NCBI GenBank assembly: GCA_013433145.1
Contig: CM024183.1
Coordinates: forward strand, 1,873,001-1,937,000
DNA length: 64,000 nt
Source: Ascaris suum
Lineage: Eukaryota; Nematoda; Chromadorea; Rhabditida; Ascarididae
Direction: 5' to 3'
The notes beneath the pieces are model-generated. The model searched no databases. It was not told the origin of the DNA and saw only the letters and a program-made list of their open reading frames with translations. The position numbers were made by a program, and so were the translations under genes. Shown piece by piece: positions 42,477 to 56,880 of this stretch (the first letter of the stretch is position 1; each line of letters begins with the position of its first letter).

Positions 42477-45400
42477 CGATAGCTATGAGTAAATATTCTG
42501 ATGGTATTTCTCTGCGTTGCGTTTCGTTGATTTATAAGATAAGAGATCTCTATTGGAATCTTTCATTGTTTAATAGACAAACGTATAATATATCTACACT
42601 AAATAATACACTAAAAAATATTTCGAATATTCGTTTTTTATTTTTTCTTCTTCCCCATATGCACTACTAACAAAATTGCCACTAAAATGCACTAAAAATT
42701 TTCTCAAAAAACAAAAAATTATTTCACTGTGATGGAAATTTTTCTTATTGAATTATATTTTCTTCAAGTAAAATACTTTCGTATATTTATCTGTAATAGT
42801 TTAATAGTCTGTAATATAATCATTTTTGATATAATTTCAAATATTCACAGCATTGTTTTAAAATTTATGACATTTATTATAATGTATGATGCTCTTTAGT
42901 GAATAAATTTTTCTATTCGCTCTTTGCGTAAAATTGCAATAATTCATCATTTAAGAATTGTCGCCTTTGGCTATCATTATTTTATAAGAGACGATTTGTA
43001 TTCTTTCGTATCGTTTATCTAATCGATATTATTTCTCTTCGAATTGATAAACGATTTCTATATATTTCGTTTATTTCTAAAATATTTTCAATACTCTTTA
43101 GCATCAGCAAAATAATTTCTAATATCTAGATTTAAAATTTTCTTTCATTACTGATAAATTTTAATCATAATACAAAATGCATAATTTATCGATAGATTAA
43201 AAAACAAAAAAAAAAAATTTTCAATGAGGTATATGAGATCTGCAAACGGTTTTCATTTTTTCATTGATTAACGTATATCATAATGACAATACGTTTCTTT
43301 CATCTGAATCATTTTGAAGTGCTCTATTTTACGACGCCGGGTATGTGAGACGCTCATCCGTGTTCACTTGACTTTTTACCATGCCGATTCAAAAAAAAAA
43401 AAAACAGTACCGTTTCGGGCGTTGACGTGTTCAACGAGTTTGTCGTCGTTTTCGTTAAAAATTCGCTCATTCAAAAATTCGATTCATTAGTAATAGAAGC
43501 AAAAATTTTTCATTAGAAATATTATTCTCGGAAGTCACTCAATCTTATCGAATTCCATTCAAAAGTCATCTCAACGGGGCCATTTCATTGAATACTTTAC
43601 AAAGCGAAGTGCATCAGTATGGTAAATCATTGTAAAATTGCACAATTGATGACTTCAATTCTTTATCGGATGATACTAATGTTGATACGTCTTATTGAAA
43701 TTTATCAACGTAGACGTAGTTGATGTAATTATTGAAATAATTTACAATTGAGATCTGGAGAAATAGACTAGATTCTGTTGTAAATCTTTGTGGCTTCGAA
43801 AAAAATTCCCTTCTGAAATTTTATCGATGATACTAAAATTTTTCACTCATTTTTATGCAAATCTCCCTCTTCAATTTTTCTGAAAGAAAGAAGATTTTAG
43901 GAGGTTTCTAATTATCCATAAATTCATACCTGTTTATGCGGTTGGTTTTTTGCCTCGTACTACTTTTTCAATTCACTAATATTTCTAATCGTGAACAACC
44001 AATAGTTCCTCAAAGCAGATGCATCTGTAGGCAATTTATCTTTGAACATTTTATGAATTGAGCTAATATATGAAAAAATATGGCTCATATTATCATCGTA
44101 AATGGCCGCCTATACATTATAAAAAATGAATGAAATGAAATATAAAAATTAATAAAGAATTATTGCGCATTTGTGGAATTTTCATTGTGTTATCGCAAAA
44201 AAAAAATAAAGATAAGGTCTTTATATTTTCGATTCAAGAAGCGATTCAATCTGATTTTAAAGGTGTGACAATAAACTAGCATATTGGCAATAAATGTCGT
44301 CGCATTTTTCATTCCCGGCTAAAATTTAAAATCAGATTAAAATCGTTCTCAATTGTCATTTTTGACGTCTAGTAAAACTAGTAAAAAGAAACGCATCACT
44401 TCGATGTGTGCTACATCGTTTTTTTCTTCTCGGAAAAAAACGTGTCTGCAAAGAAAAAAAAAATTCAACAAATAATGTACAAAAAAAATTTTTTTTTTAC
44501 ATGATGAATCCTTTTAGGTGGCAAAATATTCCACAAAATTAATAAAAGAGTTCATAAAAGTGCAAAAAAAATTCTCCTTTGAAAGGAAAAAGAAAAAACT
44601 GCCTTCAGCGATTGAAATTTTCATATAAACGTACTTTACTGAGATATTTTTTTTCTGCTATGTGAAACAACTAACGTAAAAATGATCGTCGCAAAATGTC
44701 TTGGAGAAAAATTTTCTATTGATGAAAAAATTTAGTTAAATATCTTTCATTAAAAATTTCCCCTTGAAAATTTCTATTATCTAATAAAATTTTTATCACT
44801 ATAAAATAGTGTTTGAAAATTTTGCATAGATTCATATATTAGATGAGAAAAATTAAGCTTTTAGCTATTGTCATATACGCTCATAGATATTATTCGTTTC
44901 ACTTTGTAATCAACAAAGCATTTGATCAATTTGCATAACGACCTTGACAATTCAGCCATTCGGCATCATTTTCATAGTCGATCGTAGCCTTTTAAATATT
45001 AAAACCTGATTTTGAAATGTGAAGCGCTGATTTCATCATGATTTGATGATACAACAATATCGCACAAAACGCTTTATGTATCATTTAGCCAACAACCTAT
45101 TCCTTATTCATTAAGCGTCTCATATTGCATTACCGTTGTCTTTTTGCTACCCGTTAAAGCAGTTAATAGTTATAGCTAAATTGCTTCCTTCATTTTTTTT
45201 TCTTACATTCATTTTCCTATAATTCCTCTCTCTTCAATTTCTTCAATTTTTCACTAGAATTTCTAAAAAGAGAATTTTTTTTTTCATTGAAAATTATTGT
45301 CGAAAATATTCAAAAAATTATATTCCACAATAAAAACAATATTATACGAAATTAAGAAAAAGGAAAAATTTCATTCGAAAATTTTATACTGTGAATACTT

Positions 45401-46877
45401 TCGACGTTTGTTGAGAGTATTCACAATAACACTTATCAATAACAAGTTTTGCGTTGTGTGTATTGCTAAGAAATTTCACGAAAAAAAAAAGAACCTGTAC
45501 ACTTTCTTCATTCCAATGGTACTCGTTTCGTTAGAAAAATGAATGCAAAAAAAAATCCCACCAATAATTGCATCGACTTTGTTAATTTGTCGTTGTTTCG
45601 TATTACAACTTATTCATTGTGCACTTATAAATGTAATTTGTTTTTATTTGCTTCGAAAATTTGCGCAAAACGATTGTGAAAATAAGTTAAAAAATTTTGA
45701 CTTTGTACAATTTCATACTATAATATTGATTAATGTTGAGACATAAAGTTTTAAGAGACTCGGCGAATGAACAAAATGATATTGACGTTTTATTCGGTTG
45801 TTGTTTCGTTGCGTTGCGTTTTTTTTTTCTACCTTTCTTTTCCGTTCTTTTCGAGGAGTTTGTAACCCGTTCTATGGCACTTTTTGAAATGATTCAACAT
45901 CACCATTAGTGAGATTAATGAGTGGCTTGGGAGGGTTCGATGGGTAATTGATTCATCAAAATTCGCCGAATGAAAATTTATATCCGTTTTGAGCCGAAAA
46001 TCGAGTTAACACAGTTGCACGATACAAATGAAGAGGAATGATTAAGATATTCGATTTTTTTAAAAATAACTAACTGAGATTACTGAGAGGAGGAGCGCAA
46101 TTTTCTCATATTGTTCTTGAATATTCGACCGTTCCACCTCTTTTTCCGAATAAACGTGAGTGGAAATCGACGTAAAAAATAGCGATACATGTATATATAG
46201 GTGGATGATTGCGGCAAAGCTTGCAGATATCTCACCTCCTCTATATATAAAGGTATTTACTGAATGCGATTCTATATAATAGAATTTTTATCGTTAGTGC
46301 AACAATTCTTTGCGTGTTGACAGTCGATGTGTTCGATAGTTCGATTTGAATCTTAGTTGTTGAGTTAAATCGCCTCAAGTTTTTATTCTCTTTTTAGCAA
46401 TGTGCAAATTTCTCATATAAATGTAACGTGAAAAAGGAATGGCAAATTTTGAACATTTTATTCATCGTATCAAATACCAAACATAAAGGTGGAACACGTC
46501 CGACCGGTTAAACAATCAAGGCTATCTCTCATCGTAATGTTCGAGCATATTTACATAGCCGACGTTGTTGATTCTTTGACATTTTCGAAATAAAAGAAAA
46601 AGACGTATTCTTAACTGCGAAATAATTCGTCGTTAATTTTCGCTGGAATTTGCTAATTTTTGATCAATCGTTAATTAAAGTTCTAATTTTCCACTTAATC
46701 AAAAATGCACACTTAAGTGTAAATTTCATTGAAATTTATTTGTCGCTTTCAATTTCCTGATTCAAAACGGGCAACGACGACTGATTCACCCAACGAATAT
46801 GTTCGAGTGGCTGTCCCCAATCTGATACGTTCAACAACACCGCATTAATTTTTCAACGAACCTATCGCATAGAATGC

Positions 46878-47021
<144 letters not shown>

Positions 47022-48671
47022 TAGTAATATTCCATAAAAATAGAAAATAGTTGAGTGCGATAAGAAGTATAAGTTAGATAAGCATTACTTAATTGGCAAT
47101 GTATAATAAAAAGAGTGGAAGTTAACGATTTAAGTTATTCTAATCGAACATTTAATATCACTATTGGTGTGTTAAAATATTTCTTGCAAATCAAAAATGA
47201 GGATAATTTCGAAAAAAATGATAATTAAAACATTTTCTATTTAGAGTTTACTTCACTAATTATTTATAACATTTCCAACGGTTTCTCTATTTATTATATC
47301 GTTTTTGAAGTGTTTATAATAAAATCGAGATAAATTTTGACGTTTTGCATATGCTTAGATATTTCGCATAGAGAATATTTTTATATGCCGTCGCAAAAGT
47401 GGCGCAAGGAATACTCTACATTAGGTACTATTTTATTATGAATGAAGTTTTATGGAGTAGAAAGCAAACCTTAGAGAAAAAACTTGTAAATAATTTAATG
47501 CTCACATAAATTGTGTATAACGTATAGAATCAGATGACGATCAATACACGATAGAAATCGATCCGAAAAAAATTTTTCATCAATACTCTATTAGAAGAGT
47601 AACAAATTTTACAATTACTAGCTGAATATGTTTTTCATTACTTTTAGAGATGCTGTATGACATTTCAATTTCCATTTCCAAAATTTATGCATCATTGTCA
47701 AATATATAAATTAATTGCAATTTGCATATGCTTTCTCTTTATCTCTCTTTGCATATTTCTGATTTTTCTTTGCATATCTATCTAACAAAAAAAGTTGTGC
47801 CATTACTCTTGAAACATGCTCACCGCCAAATTGAACTCATCGCAATAAATGAGTCTATAACATAAGTCTATAATCTATACTCGAACGTATGGATCAGTAA
47901 TATTTTCATTGCAATAGCCTCTCTTCGAATATTCTCTGTGAATTTATTTCTATGGATGTAAAAATTCTCCTTTATCGTATTCGATTCCATTCTATACTAG
48001 TACTTTCTATTCTATACCAATACATGCAAAAATTTTTTTTTCTATTTTGCATTAAAAGAATTTTTGATTTTTTTTTCGATTATTCAATTGCTCGCATATA
48101 TGAAATACGAAAAAAAAAACTCCCAATAACTTCATTAATTTTCCATCATAATTGTTGATTTTGTTGATTTATGTATACTATTAGTTGATTTATGTTGATT
48201 TATGTAATATTATTGATATGGGAATTATCAGCAGAATTTCACCTTATAATTTTCAATAACTTTAGTTAGAGCGTATATGTAATATTTTAGCAATTTTTAT
48301 TATTACTATATTTTTATGAGATTTTCAAATTTTTTGGCGACAAAGATTCTTTCAAATTTCACGTTCTATTTTCTGCCACATATATCTTCAAAAGAAGTAT
48401 ATTTGCTCATAAAAAAGTCAATCTTTGCAGTTTTAATTGAATTAAACTATTCGTTATTACTAAATATATGTAAGTTCGGCTATGGCAGTAGTAACCGGTT
48501 CTTGTTAAGCATTTATGATTGGCCATAAATTTTTCATCACACACAACTTAGAGTGTCACCAGTTTTACAATATAACGACGATAGTAATTGATCTACTGTT
48601 TGTAATTTTGCAATATCTTGCAGAATTCTTTTTTTTTTTTTTTTTTTTTTAGCAATTCTTCGATTCATTGC

Positions 48672-48706
48672 AAAAAAATAAAAATAAAAATAAAAATAAA
48701 AATAAA
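48672..48706. repeat. (AAAAAT)n hexanucleotide repeat
   Basis: About five AAAAAT units, shortly after a 22-base T run at about 48629-48650. Confidence 0.92.
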
Positions 48707-48719
48707 GGAAACAATGTTT

Positions 48720-48875
48720 CTCATGAAATGTGCTGAAATGTGGGCGGGGTAGATGCATATGAAGGGGCGACGACAGCATAAGAGCCGTCGTGCAGCGGCG
48801 GTATGCCGCTGTTCTGTTTCTACTACGAACCCGGACGCTTGCGCTCTATGTTCCGCTACTACTCTCTCGGCAGTT
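48720..48875. other. Small GC-rich island with a perfect hairpin
   Basis: A GC-rich block in AT-rich surroundings. It includes CAGCGGC (48793-48799), loop GGTAT, and GCCGCTG (48805-48811), a perfect 7-bp stem. All three + frames stay open through the island, as expected of GC-rich DNA. One frame starts MPLFCFYYEPGRLRSMFRYY and runs about 50 codons. It could be a promoter, a fragment of an unknown element or an old exon; I cannot tell which. Confidence 0.4.
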
Positions 48876-49971
48876 TTCGTGTAATTTATTACAATAAATA
48901 CTGTATACCTTCTCTACATTTTAGCATAAATATTACGTTTGTATTTTATTATTGAGACAATTTCTAAGGCAACGAATTGATAGAGATAAGCTTCACTCTA
49001 TCCCTCCCCGACTTTCATTTCAGCTTTAATTTTTTTTTTTGTACTAATCAAATATCTTAAAATATTCTAGAGTAATATTATTTATGCTATGAAATTATAT
49101 CAATGATTTAGCCTTTTAATCTCGGTTACCATTTGAAAGTTTCATTTATACTGAATGAACTGAAAAAAAAGTGACATAAGGGTATGTCAATTCGAGAGGA
49201 ACCAGATTTTGTTTTTCTTATACTAGCGACGTTGTGTTGGAATAATGCCCGCTGAACCAATCGAATGGGGCATTTCTTCCAATGAATGCTTTAATAAAGC
49301 AAGAAAACCCTTCAATGCCCGAAGAAGGGTGGAGTGAGGAAAGGGGGAGAAGGGGAGAGAATAAGATTATGTGAGTCTGAAAATTCGCTAAATTTTTGTC
49401 TTAAATTTTCCATTCCAATAGTTTAGCGGCATATTTATGAAATCGAATATGGCGATTAATTTCGTTAATAATTTATTATCATATGTGAAGAGGGAACTTC
49501 CAAAGAAATAATGACTATATTAATTTCACATGCATTTATTTTCCATATTACTAGCATCATCATCAAATTTTAAGTATAGGTGAAGTCTCTAAATCCGCTT
49601 CTAGTGTTTCAGATTTATGAGGTTTATTTGTCAAATATATTCACGTAATAAGAAAATTATCTCTAAGTTTTCGTTAACATCCATGTCTTTTAAAGGTAGG
49701 TACAGCATTGACGCTTAAAGTTTCGATTTTTGAATCCTTCAAAAACGGCGAAATTGATTTTTGAGGGGAAAATATTTTAAGTATGCTAAATGCTGCACTA
49801 CTTTATTTGATTTTTTATTAGAGATTACAGCATTAGTACACTATTAACCTATAGCATACTTATTTATTTATTTACTTGTTTACTTGAATCGACAAAGCAT
49901 TCATTACGAATAAATGTCTCTTCGTATCACTACCACTTCCGTTTAGCTGAAGTTATAAGGTTGCGTTAAGG

Positions 49972-50175
49972 TTACGGCTTAGGCTCGTCTCCTGGCCATC
50001 GGATACTGACGAGTCGATTCATCGTACTTCCACTCAAGAGGATAGTTCCGACTTGCTCCACCACATTGGTCCTGATGAGACCACTTGTCGGAATGATTCG
50101 GTAGGACAAAGGCAAAGAGTTTCCTCGGAGCCCTCTTAAAACCGACCGCGCATTAAGTAATACTAAAGGATGCAT
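49972..50175 (-). other. GC-balanced island with open frames on both strands
   Basis: About 200 bases with roughly even base composition, sharply set off from AT-rich flanks. The minus frame is open for 67 codons and begins MHPLVLLNARSVLRGLRGNS. The plus strand is also open, with SSDLLHHIGPDETTCRN. Neither resembles a family I recognise. It is not 5S rRNA or a tRNA as far as I can see. A decayed mobile element fragment or an isolated exon are the main alternatives. Confidence 0.35.
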
Positions 50176-51368
50176 AACGTGGCATATATTCCTATAGCAT
50201 GAAAAGCATGTGAAACCATCATTCTTCTAAATTTTGCTTGAGTTTTCAATTTTGTATTGATCAAGAACTTTTTTTTCACTTTGTTTGGTATTAGCACTTT
50301 AGCGGGTACCCGTGAAATATTCACAAAAGTTCGACTTTTGCATATTGCTTTGGTTGGCCTGTCATTTCTAAGAGACCATATCACAAACCTTATCCCTTCG
50401 AGGAGAAAGGAGGGAGAGGGAAGGGGGCGGGGCGTGGCCAGGAAGAGGACTTCATTGAAATTAGCATCTAGTTACGGTGTGCGTAAGCGCGAACCAATAA
50501 ATGCGCATTCGAGCAAATGATGCCGACGTGTAAGCAGCGCTCAGCCTGTGTGATACATGTCTACGGCGTTTGTCATGTGGTCACTGTAACGATGGAGCAT
50601 TGAAAAAAAAAACAAAGAGAGTCTTAAGTGCACATGAAATAGGATTAATGTTAATTAGAGCCTGTTCTTTTGCTGGTTTTTTTAATGCAGTTCGGGAATA
50701 TTCGGTGCAACAGAGTTGAGGCAATGAAAAAAAAAAAAGAAAAACCACGACTATAATGAGTGTAGGTTGTTGGTTTATTGCAAACGTATCGTCGCGAACG
50801 TATTTCTCTCATCGAAATTACAATCGTTGAATATTTCACCGAACGAAAAAAAAAATTTGATGAATACATTTCAAAGTTTTCTTTCTCGCTCAATGTTCAT
50901 TTCATACATTTTTTAAATTCTCGATTTTTAATGTTCAATTAGATGTACATTGAACGAGTCCCCTTATACGTTTCCGCTTTGCACTGTAAACTAGAGAACT
51001 TTTTTTTCTCTTGCTATTTTAATTGTGAAATACTTCATTGCAATATACCATTGCACTAGTAGTAGTGTTGATGTGTTGTTTGTACATCTCAATACGAGTG
51101 TCGAAACACAGATACTTCACTTCTTTTTCACCTATTTTTCGAATTTTTCTCAAAAAAAGCAATTGCCCTTATTTCTAAATCAGCACAAACCAACTATCAT
51201 CTCATATTATCAATGCTAACGTAATATAGCCGAATCGAACTTTTGTTCGTCACTTTACCTTACTTAAGCTTATTGCTTATATCAGCTCACAGCTGAAGTC
51301 TCATGAAATGCGTGTTGCGTAGGTTCTTTGCCTACTGTATATTTTTAAACGTTCCGCACCCAGTCGTT

Positions 51369-51655
<287 letters not shown>

Positions 51656-53111
51656 ATGCATCCATGCATAAACATCGCTCTATTTATACTTTATACAAGA
51701 ACAATCACACATCGATATACTCTTTTCAGTATTAGAGTACCGGTATTCTATCAAAGCAGTATCATAAGACGGTATGAGAAAGGAGTGTAGCTGGTTTTCT
51801 TTCAATTTCAGCGAAGATTGAATCATTCTCAAACCTTATATCATTCATTCAACACGTCTGTATATGGGTGCATCATTCAATTCCATTATCTTATTTCCAC
51901 TATAGTCGTATATTTTTCTTAACGGGTCATAATTTGGGTATATATAATTAATCAATGCGCTACTGCTTATTTTCATATTATACCTTCATTTTAAGATCAC
52001 TATTATTTAGTAATTAAAAAGTAAATGATAGTTTACAATTGAAGAGCAATTCCATTGCTCATTCAATATTATTCACCTAATTACTTTACTATTCTACTCT
52101 TCATTTATCACATCGTTATTAAATTTTTTAAATTGTGAAATTTAAAAGAAAAGTGTCATTTAAAAAGCATTATTTAAATCATCATTCAAGTTAATAAGTT
52201 TCAATCAAAAATCGATCACGAAATTCTATTGAAATTATTTTTGGTTCAAAAAAAAAAATCACTTATATATAGCTAATATATTATTTTCGTTAGCCGGCTA
52301 TTTTATCAATGAAAATTTGAAAAGATTTTTGTGCTGTTAAATTTATTCATTCACTAAAATTATCGCATGAATTTTTTTTTTTTTTTGATTTTTCAATTAT
52401 TCAATTTCATATATTCAATTATTATTTATTATGATTACTTCTTCATCCATTAATTGTTGAAAAAAAAAAGAAATAAATATTAGGTTTTATTTAAATTCTT
52501 CGAAAAAAAGTAATAAATACGAGGCTTATTTTAAATCTCACAAGAGAAAACTTTTGAACAAAATTGAATAGAATAGTGATATGTAGAGTGCACATTTTTG
52601 CAGTCGAAAATTTATAGACAGGTTTTTAAATTTTTGCTTTTTTTCGTTATCGATTGAACTATATTGATTTTTAATTTCAACAAAGTTTGTATATGCCATC
52701 TCTTAGTGTTATCTATTTGATTGCTTTTGCTTCATCGATTCTTTAATCGGAAATCGCTAATAATAATAATTTTTCAGCTCTAGCTGAGGTAAAAAGCTCG
52801 AGATAGAAGGTTTGAGGAAGGAGAGGTTTGTGGATTGTTGTAAACTTTATTATAATAGAGGATCTTATCTTTTTGTGTTGATTCTTTCAAGAAAAGATTC
52901 GTTTTCGGTCTTTGAGTGCAACGTAATTAACCCCGTATTGAACAATACGGTTTCCAACAACGGGTTTATAGGGAGAAAAAAATTTGAAAACTATATCTAA
53001 TATTCCTTGTTTTTCGCCCCTCTCTCCCTCCTTCGTTCCAAGAGGAATTACGTTTAGAACAAGCAGATTGCTATTCGCACCCTCCTCTCCCCTCCCCTCC
53101 TCCCTTCCCCA

Positions 53112-53129
53112 CCCCCCCCCCCCCCCCCC
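53112..53129. repeat. C18 homopolymer in a pyrimidine-rich patch
   Basis: Eighteen C within a strongly C/T-rich stretch at about 53010-53140 (CCTCCTCTCCCCTCCCCTCC pattern). The pyrimidine patch inflates open frames on both strands (52887-53192 -, 52984-53325 +), which are not genes. Confidence 0.95.
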
Positions 53130-53776
53130 ACCCTCATCTTGTGTCCGCACAATGCCCGAGTCTGCAACTGCGTCGCCTCTACCACAATTCATATTCTCCC
53201 ATTGCCTAAATGGATCAATCCTTTCTAAGTTTTTTTTTTTTTTTTTGTTTCATAAGTATGGCTTATCAAAAACAGCAACTCCCGAAACCTTTACTAAGCA
53301 CTTTGGGGTATTTGCGTTTGCATAATGCACTATGACATGGTTATGTCTCTGTATATATAGGTATGTATGTGCGTGTCTGTCTGTCCGATAATTTCAATTC
53401 GCGAATCATTGACACTAGAAATAACCCAATTCGCTGTATACCATCAGATGGTCCCATGTATCAATCTTCTTAATAATTCATCGTGTGACTGCAAAACATA
53501 TTTTAGAATGCCTGAATATTTGCATGAGCTTGAAATCGGTCAAATCGGAGAAAAAAAAACTGTTATTTATATTAGAGAGTATTTCTAAGAGCATTTTGTT
53601 AAAATCCAAGCTTCATCCATGGATTATATGTGATGCTTAAATTTTATTATTTCTTATTAATTTTTGAGATCGGTTGAGTCATTGAGTGAGATTGCGAAGA
53701 AGCAAATAAAGCAACTCTTTGTAGGCTTTTAAATTTTATTTCGATTAGGTCTTTTATAAAATATTTTCTCCGGCAA

Positions 53777-53802
53777 TTTTTTTTTTTTTTGGGGGGGGGG
53801 GG
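53777..53802. repeat. T14 followed directly by G12
   Basis: Fourteen T abut twelve G, followed by TGGGGAAA. Confidence 0.95.
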
Positions 53803-55970
53803 TGGGGAAATCCTTACAACAATTCAATAAAAGTCGATAATTTTATAAAATTGCTTATTATCCTCTCAAATATTTTCATCAAATCTCTCTCTCATTCTTG
53901 GTAAATTTTCAGTTTTTTTTTTTTTTTTTTTTTTTGCATAACTTCAGCTATATATGGCATATTTTTAGAAATATGTTTACCTATCCAATATTGGTTTTCA
54001 CATATGTTTATCCGGAACTACACAACATTTATCGTAATTTAATTGTGATAAACCAATGCAGATCGCTTTTTTTTAAGTGAAATTATCCGACGAATAATGC
54101 TATTATTGATCATTCAAATACGTATGTCGCTAATTGATGGGTAATTTCAAAAATCATTTTGATCCGATCTATGAACCGTTGGAATTTGAAAGCCGATCGA
54201 CTAATCGATATAGTTCGAAATCGTTTCGATGAAAATTCGCCAAATCCATAGACGCCCTTCTGCCATTTAAGGCTCTTTGTTGAGCGCCAAAGAAATAATC
54301 CGTCATATGAATGGCATTTTATTTTTGCATCACTCATCAACAAGATTTCCTTGGCTATGATTTAGGAAGCCGTTAATTTACGCTAAATCCATCCTTCTAT
54401 TGCCTCATCTAAATATATCAGTTTGATTTATTATGGTATCGAAATAATACTTAATGCATCGATCGGCGAAAAAAGTTTGTTGGTGTCTACGATACCTCAA
54501 TCACTTAATTCAGCATTTTTAAGGGTACTTTCAACATTCAACCTCATTTGCGCAACGAACTATATCAACTACAGGCTATCCACCTCATGAATTTTTAATG
54601 CATTTTTCAAGAAGTTACAGCATGACGAACAAAGAGAGAGGGAGAGGGAGGGGATGGTTGATGTTCATGGTGGTTTGTATTTCTCACCACTAGACATGAT
54701 GTGATGTGCATTTCGAAGCAAGTTTTTGAGGGCCCCAAAACGCGTAACGAAAAATGATTGAACACACTTATTAACGCCTAGAATGTTGTTTAGTGCTACA
54801 ATTGCCACTCACGGTTTCTTACTGCTGTGTACACGCATTTTCCATTCAAAAAAAAAACACCCATCTCTCGTTCAGTGCTTAAAATCGAGACACGTCTTTT
54901 GCGGTTTGTTTTTCTAGTCTTGCGTGGTCACACTTTTAGACACTTAATTCTGGAAAAGTTACCCGATGAGGCAACATCATCGATAATCGCCACATTCTTT
55001 AAAACTACACTGCTCGTCCTTCAAACCATACGAGGAATATTGCTGTACGAGCAAAGCTCAAGGCAAAATGTTAGACATAACAAAAAAAGCACATTCTTCG
55101 TAATGCATGTTACAATGCAAAGTATGTTGCAATGAGATCTTCCGCTTAGAATCAATTTACGGGCTTAGAGAGGGAACTTATCGATATATTCGTTGTTTAT
55201 AAGTGATAATTTACAGACATTTTGGAAGCAAGTTTTCAAAAGATGAATTTTTCTTCGAAGATTTCGGGATGGGAAAGAAAAGAACAATCTTAAATTGAAC
55301 CCATTTTAAGGGCTCTCCAAAATGTTCAACATCTTCTGATTCGTTCTTTTTTTCTCATTCACCCGACCTAAGTACTTCATATTAAGACTCCTTGAATTTT
55401 ACACATTTCCAGTCGGGGAAAAAAAATTCATTTCCAGTTTGAGAAGTTCTCCTGCATTCTCGTTTTACACTCGGATGAAATTTCTCTCGTTGTTAGCATG
55501 AAATTTTATTCAATAATATTTTAACAACTTTAATAAGTAATACTGTACGATCCTTAAAGGTGAATCAAGAGCAATGCTTTTGAAGAAAATCTAATGTCAA
55601 AAATTTCTTTAGCCTCAATTTGTCACTATTTGTTTAGTTTTATATTGATATCGACGTTGAAACAATCAATAAATTTGAAGAAGTACCAAATGCGCATTCG
55701 AATGCTTACTGAATAAAGAAGTAAATAGACGAACTGAGCGGGCAAAGAGCATTCATGTCTGCAATAATCCAAACACTCATACACTTATTCAGACATTCAG
55801 ACAGTTCAGACAGGAAAAAATATTCATCACTAGCTAATATATGGAATCAGGCTATATCTGGTAAATTACGTAACCTATCTCTTGCGTAATTTAATTTCGC
55901 ATACATCAAACCAGAGAGGTGTTAATTTTGGGCAAACAGAGATGAAGGTAGGATAGGGCAGGTGGATGGA

Positions 55971-55984
55971 GGGGGGGGGGGGGG
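55971..55984. repeat. G14 homopolymer in a purine-rich patch
   Basis: Fourteen G inside a G/A-rich stretch from about 55940 to 56000. Confidence 0.95.
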
Positions 55985-56741
55985 AGGAGAGCGTAAGGGA
56001 AGGAAAAATAAAAAAAGGACTGTTCTTGAGGATGTATACAATTATGGTACTCTAGTAAAAGTATTCCATCGATAAGGAATGCACTCATTTGAGTATATTT
56101 CATCAATATCATTTTAGTAATTGTTTGAGCAAATCTAAAAATTCGATCATAGTGTTGTCGCAATTCGGTTTAATTTTTCGACTATTTTCGACGTTATTTA
56201 AAATTAGAAACTATGCCGTTATTTTCGTGAATCAATCTTTCCATATATTGCTATCAATTTATTGCGCGCTAATCGAAAATAAAAACTATATATGTATAAA
56301 TATTTCCATTTATTTTCAATAAAACAATGAGTCCGATTGACTTTCACATGATAAAAATTCCATTAGAAAGAATAGAACGTTTGATCTTCTTGATGATAAA
56401 TTCCTATCGAGTATCGTTCCTCTCTAAATATCATTTAGCATCGTTTTTCGAATGACGACGATTCGATTCTTTGAGTAGACAATTTCGATAAAGAGTTTTG
56501 AGTAAATATAACTAATCTAAATCGAGTAATACTAAGCATTATGTTTTCTAAGGAAATCATCATAGTAATAAAAGTATCTTTTTTTATTTCATTTTATAAT
56601 GTGTTCGGAATTAACACCATTAACAAATCAACTATATAACGCAATGAATTACACTCAGTAATTTATATACTATAATGAGGATTCTTATTACCTTGCGCTA
56701 AACAATTCTTTCTGATGAAATAATTATTTTCTTTCCAAGAT

Positions 56742-56880
<139 letters not shown>

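Noticed and set aside
45930..45960. GGTTCGA box-B-like word suggesting a tRNA
   Set aside because: No matching box A, acceptor stem or anticodon arm around it. No other tRNA-like site was found by eye.
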